From assembly GCA_046349035.1 (NCBI GenBank), contig JAXMDC010000007.1, positions 1 through 64,000 on the forward strand: a stretch of DNA of 64,000 nt. The letters are read 5' to 3'. This DNA comes from JAXMDC01 sp046349035 (GTDB taxonomy: Bacteria > Pseudomonadota > Alphaproteobacteria > Rhizobiales > Kaistiaceae). Each line of letters opens with the position of its first letter. Position 1 is the first letter of the stretch. The translations under genes and the position numbers were made by a program. Positions 62,696 to 64,000 of this stretch are shown here, one piece after another. The notes under the pieces are model-generated. The model did no database searches and was not told where the DNA came from. It was given only the letters and a program-made list of their open reading frames with translations.

Positions 62696-64000
62696 CTAGC
62701 CCGGAGCGTAGCGCTTCCGATAGTCGGCCAAAAAGTCCCGTAGGCTGTCGACCGAAGCAAGGTCGCGCGCAACCGATTGCAAGTCGCGCCCGTCCGAGCC
62801 GATCGGTCGCGTCACAGTGTCGAAGGCTCGCGCATCCGGGGTCGCTGACATCTTCGCGGTGTATTTGCTCCGCACCGCGGCAAGCCCCGCTTCGTTCGCC
62901 AACATCGCGTTGCCGATTGCCGCGCGCATGATGTCCTGGCGCTCGCGGACCGTCAGCGGCAGCGGGCTGCTCCACTTCTCGCCGAGGCTCCGTTCGATCG
63001 CCGCCAACGCCCCGCGCCAGTCTTTGGCCGCCCATAGGATGTCTATGCGCATTCGTTCGACGTCGTCGCCATCGAGCGCGCTGAGGATGTCGATGGCCTG
63101 CTTCGCTTGACCGGTTTCGGCCAGTGCTCGCGCTTGCACCATGCGCCGCTGGCGCTCGAGCAGCGGAGGTAGCTCCGCCTGCTCGGTCCGCCTCAACACC
63201 GCCAGCGCCTCCTGCGGCTTGCGATTGAGGAGGTTCACCACCGCCAGATCGGCGGCGATTTCCGCGCGGGCGGCGCCGCGCAGTCGGTTGTCGATCTGGT
63301 GCTGCAGCACTTCGGCGGCCTGGTCGAGAAGGTCGATATCGATCAGGCGATCGGCAAACTTGCGGACCATATCGTCGCCGCGCCGGCCCACCGGCGTCAG
63401 ATCGCGGAAGTCGTAGTAGAGCCCGAGAGCCTGGACGGGTGGCATGCCGTCGGCCTTGCCATCCAGAAAAAGCTCAGAGAAGACGCCCGCCATTCGATCG
63501 GAGAGCGCCGTCGTGATTTCCGACTTCCGGTTGGAGAATTGCGCTGCACGCATACTGGCAAACGCCTGGCGGTATCGGCTTGCCGAGACTTGGATGTCGG
63601 CGAGGTCGTCGAGGATCTTGAGCTCGGTATCGTCGCCGCGCCAAGCCACGGCCAGTCGCGACAGCACACCTTCCGCTTTGTCCGGCGTTGTCTTGCCCGC
63701 ACCGTAGTCCATCATCGTGCGGCGGTACTCGGCCTCCACCGCGACCGGGCGATAACCGGAGTCTACGGCGCGGGTGTAGGCGAGCTCGGCTTCTACCATT
63801 CTGCCGGCGTTCTGCGCCAACCGGCCGAGGAGCATCTCGCGCCGAGCGGTGGTGCCCTTGCCCATCGGCACTCCGGCCAACGGCTGCAGCCGCGCCAGGG
63901 CAGCTTCGTCGTGCCTACTCTCAATCTCAGCCTCAGCGATCGCCAGGATGTATGCTTGGCTGATGTGTTCCGGGTAGTCGCGCACCACCGAGTCGGCAGC
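62696..64000 (-). CDS. Helical-repeat (TPR-like) protein next to flagellar genes (partial, 5' end outside window)
   Basis: C-terminal 434 codons visible; the frame is open to the window edge, so the start lies beyond 64000 (a GTG at 63988 is only internal). TPR-like helix pairs recur, e.g. EMLLGRLAQNAGRMVEAELAYTRAVDSGY, LLDQAAEVLQHQIDNRL and ALAETGQAKQAIDILSALDGDDVERMRIDILWAAKDWRGALAAIERSLG. No signal or enzyme motif in the visible part. It converges with fliP and may be a flagellar-associated protein; function not recognised. Confidence 0.8.
   Translation of the reverse strand, partial: AADSVVRDYPEHISQAYILAIAEAEIESRHDEAALARLQPLAGVPMGKGTTARREMLLGRLAQNAGRMVEAELAYTRAVDSGYRPVAVEAEYRRTMMDYGAGKTTPDKAEGVLSRLAVAWRGDDTELKILDDLADIQVSASRYRQAFASMRAAQFSNRKSEITTALSDRMAGVFSELFLDGKADGMPPVQALGLYYDFRDLTPVGRRGDDMVRKFADRLIDIDLLDQAAEVLQHQIDNRLRGAARAEIAADLAVVNLLNRKPQEALAVLRRTEQAELPPLLERQRRMVQARALAETGQAKQAIDILSALDGDDVERMRIDILWAAKDWRGALAAIERSLGEKWSSPLPLTVRERQDIMRAAIGNAMLANEAGLAAVRSKYTAKMSATPDARAFDTVTRPIGSDGRDLQSVARDLASVDSLRDFLADYRKRYAPG

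Overview
The window is 64 kb of high-GC chromosomal DNA from an alphaproteobacterium. I see no plasmid, phage, insertion sequence, CRISPR array or tRNA. Lineage is inferred from gene content and order: CckA as a hybrid kinase; icd, alaS and recA clustered together; the ATPase zeta-inhibitor gene beside purC-purS-purQ-purL, followed by bolA and a CGFS glutaredoxin; and a CtrA-type box (TTAA-N7-TTAAC) in the flagellar region. A Rhodospirillales-like organism fits, but genus cannot be decided. Coding density is high. Many genes overlap by 1-4 bp, and GTG and TTG starts are frequent.

Layout. 1-5920 (minus): a lipoprotein, an aminotransferase and homoserine dehydrogenase, then recJ and a UDP-glucuronate-epimerase-like gene cut by the window start. 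6097-8994: class I PHA synthase and a dihaem cytochrome c. 9035-10231 (minus): a MetY-family protein lacking the PLP lysine. 10618-13741: rplM-rpsI, then agmatinase-argC. 13755-20070: haem A synthase and a small exopolysaccharide locus (deacetylase, Wzz-like chain-length protein with degenerate kinase domain, Wza-like lipoprotein, GT4 glycosyltransferase). 20067-22297: a beta-propeller dehydrogenase and a uracil-DNA glycosylase. 22410-27903: a complete branched-chain amino-acid-type ABC transporter (livHMGF, a small membrane protein, livK). 28036-33801: rpe, a membrane protein, purB, katG and a TorF-type porin. 34180-38611: an exported protein with a TonB-ExbB-ExbD system whose TonB has a huge Ala/Pro linker. 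38625-44392: zeta inhibitor, purC-purS-(exported six-Cys protein)-purQ-purL, bolA, grxD. 44478-46918 (minus): rpsD, murI, trmJ. 47022-53817: HdeD-like protein, icd, a secreted protein, alaS, recA with an SOS-type promoter, and a small unknown gene. 53823-60898 (minus): a glycosyltransferase, then cckA at the distal end of flgB-flgC-fliE-fliQ-fliR-flhB. 61126-64000: fliO-fliP (plus) and the C-terminal part of a helical-repeat protein (minus).

Most of the window is housekeeping. No clearly new multi-gene system was found. The most notable points are: a MetY-like pseudoenzyme; a near-perfect two-strand CtrA box between two flagellar operons, one of which carries cckA; an 876-residue TonB; a secreted cysteine-rich protein translationally coupled inside the purine operon; and a polysaccharide co-polymerase with a dead kinase domain.
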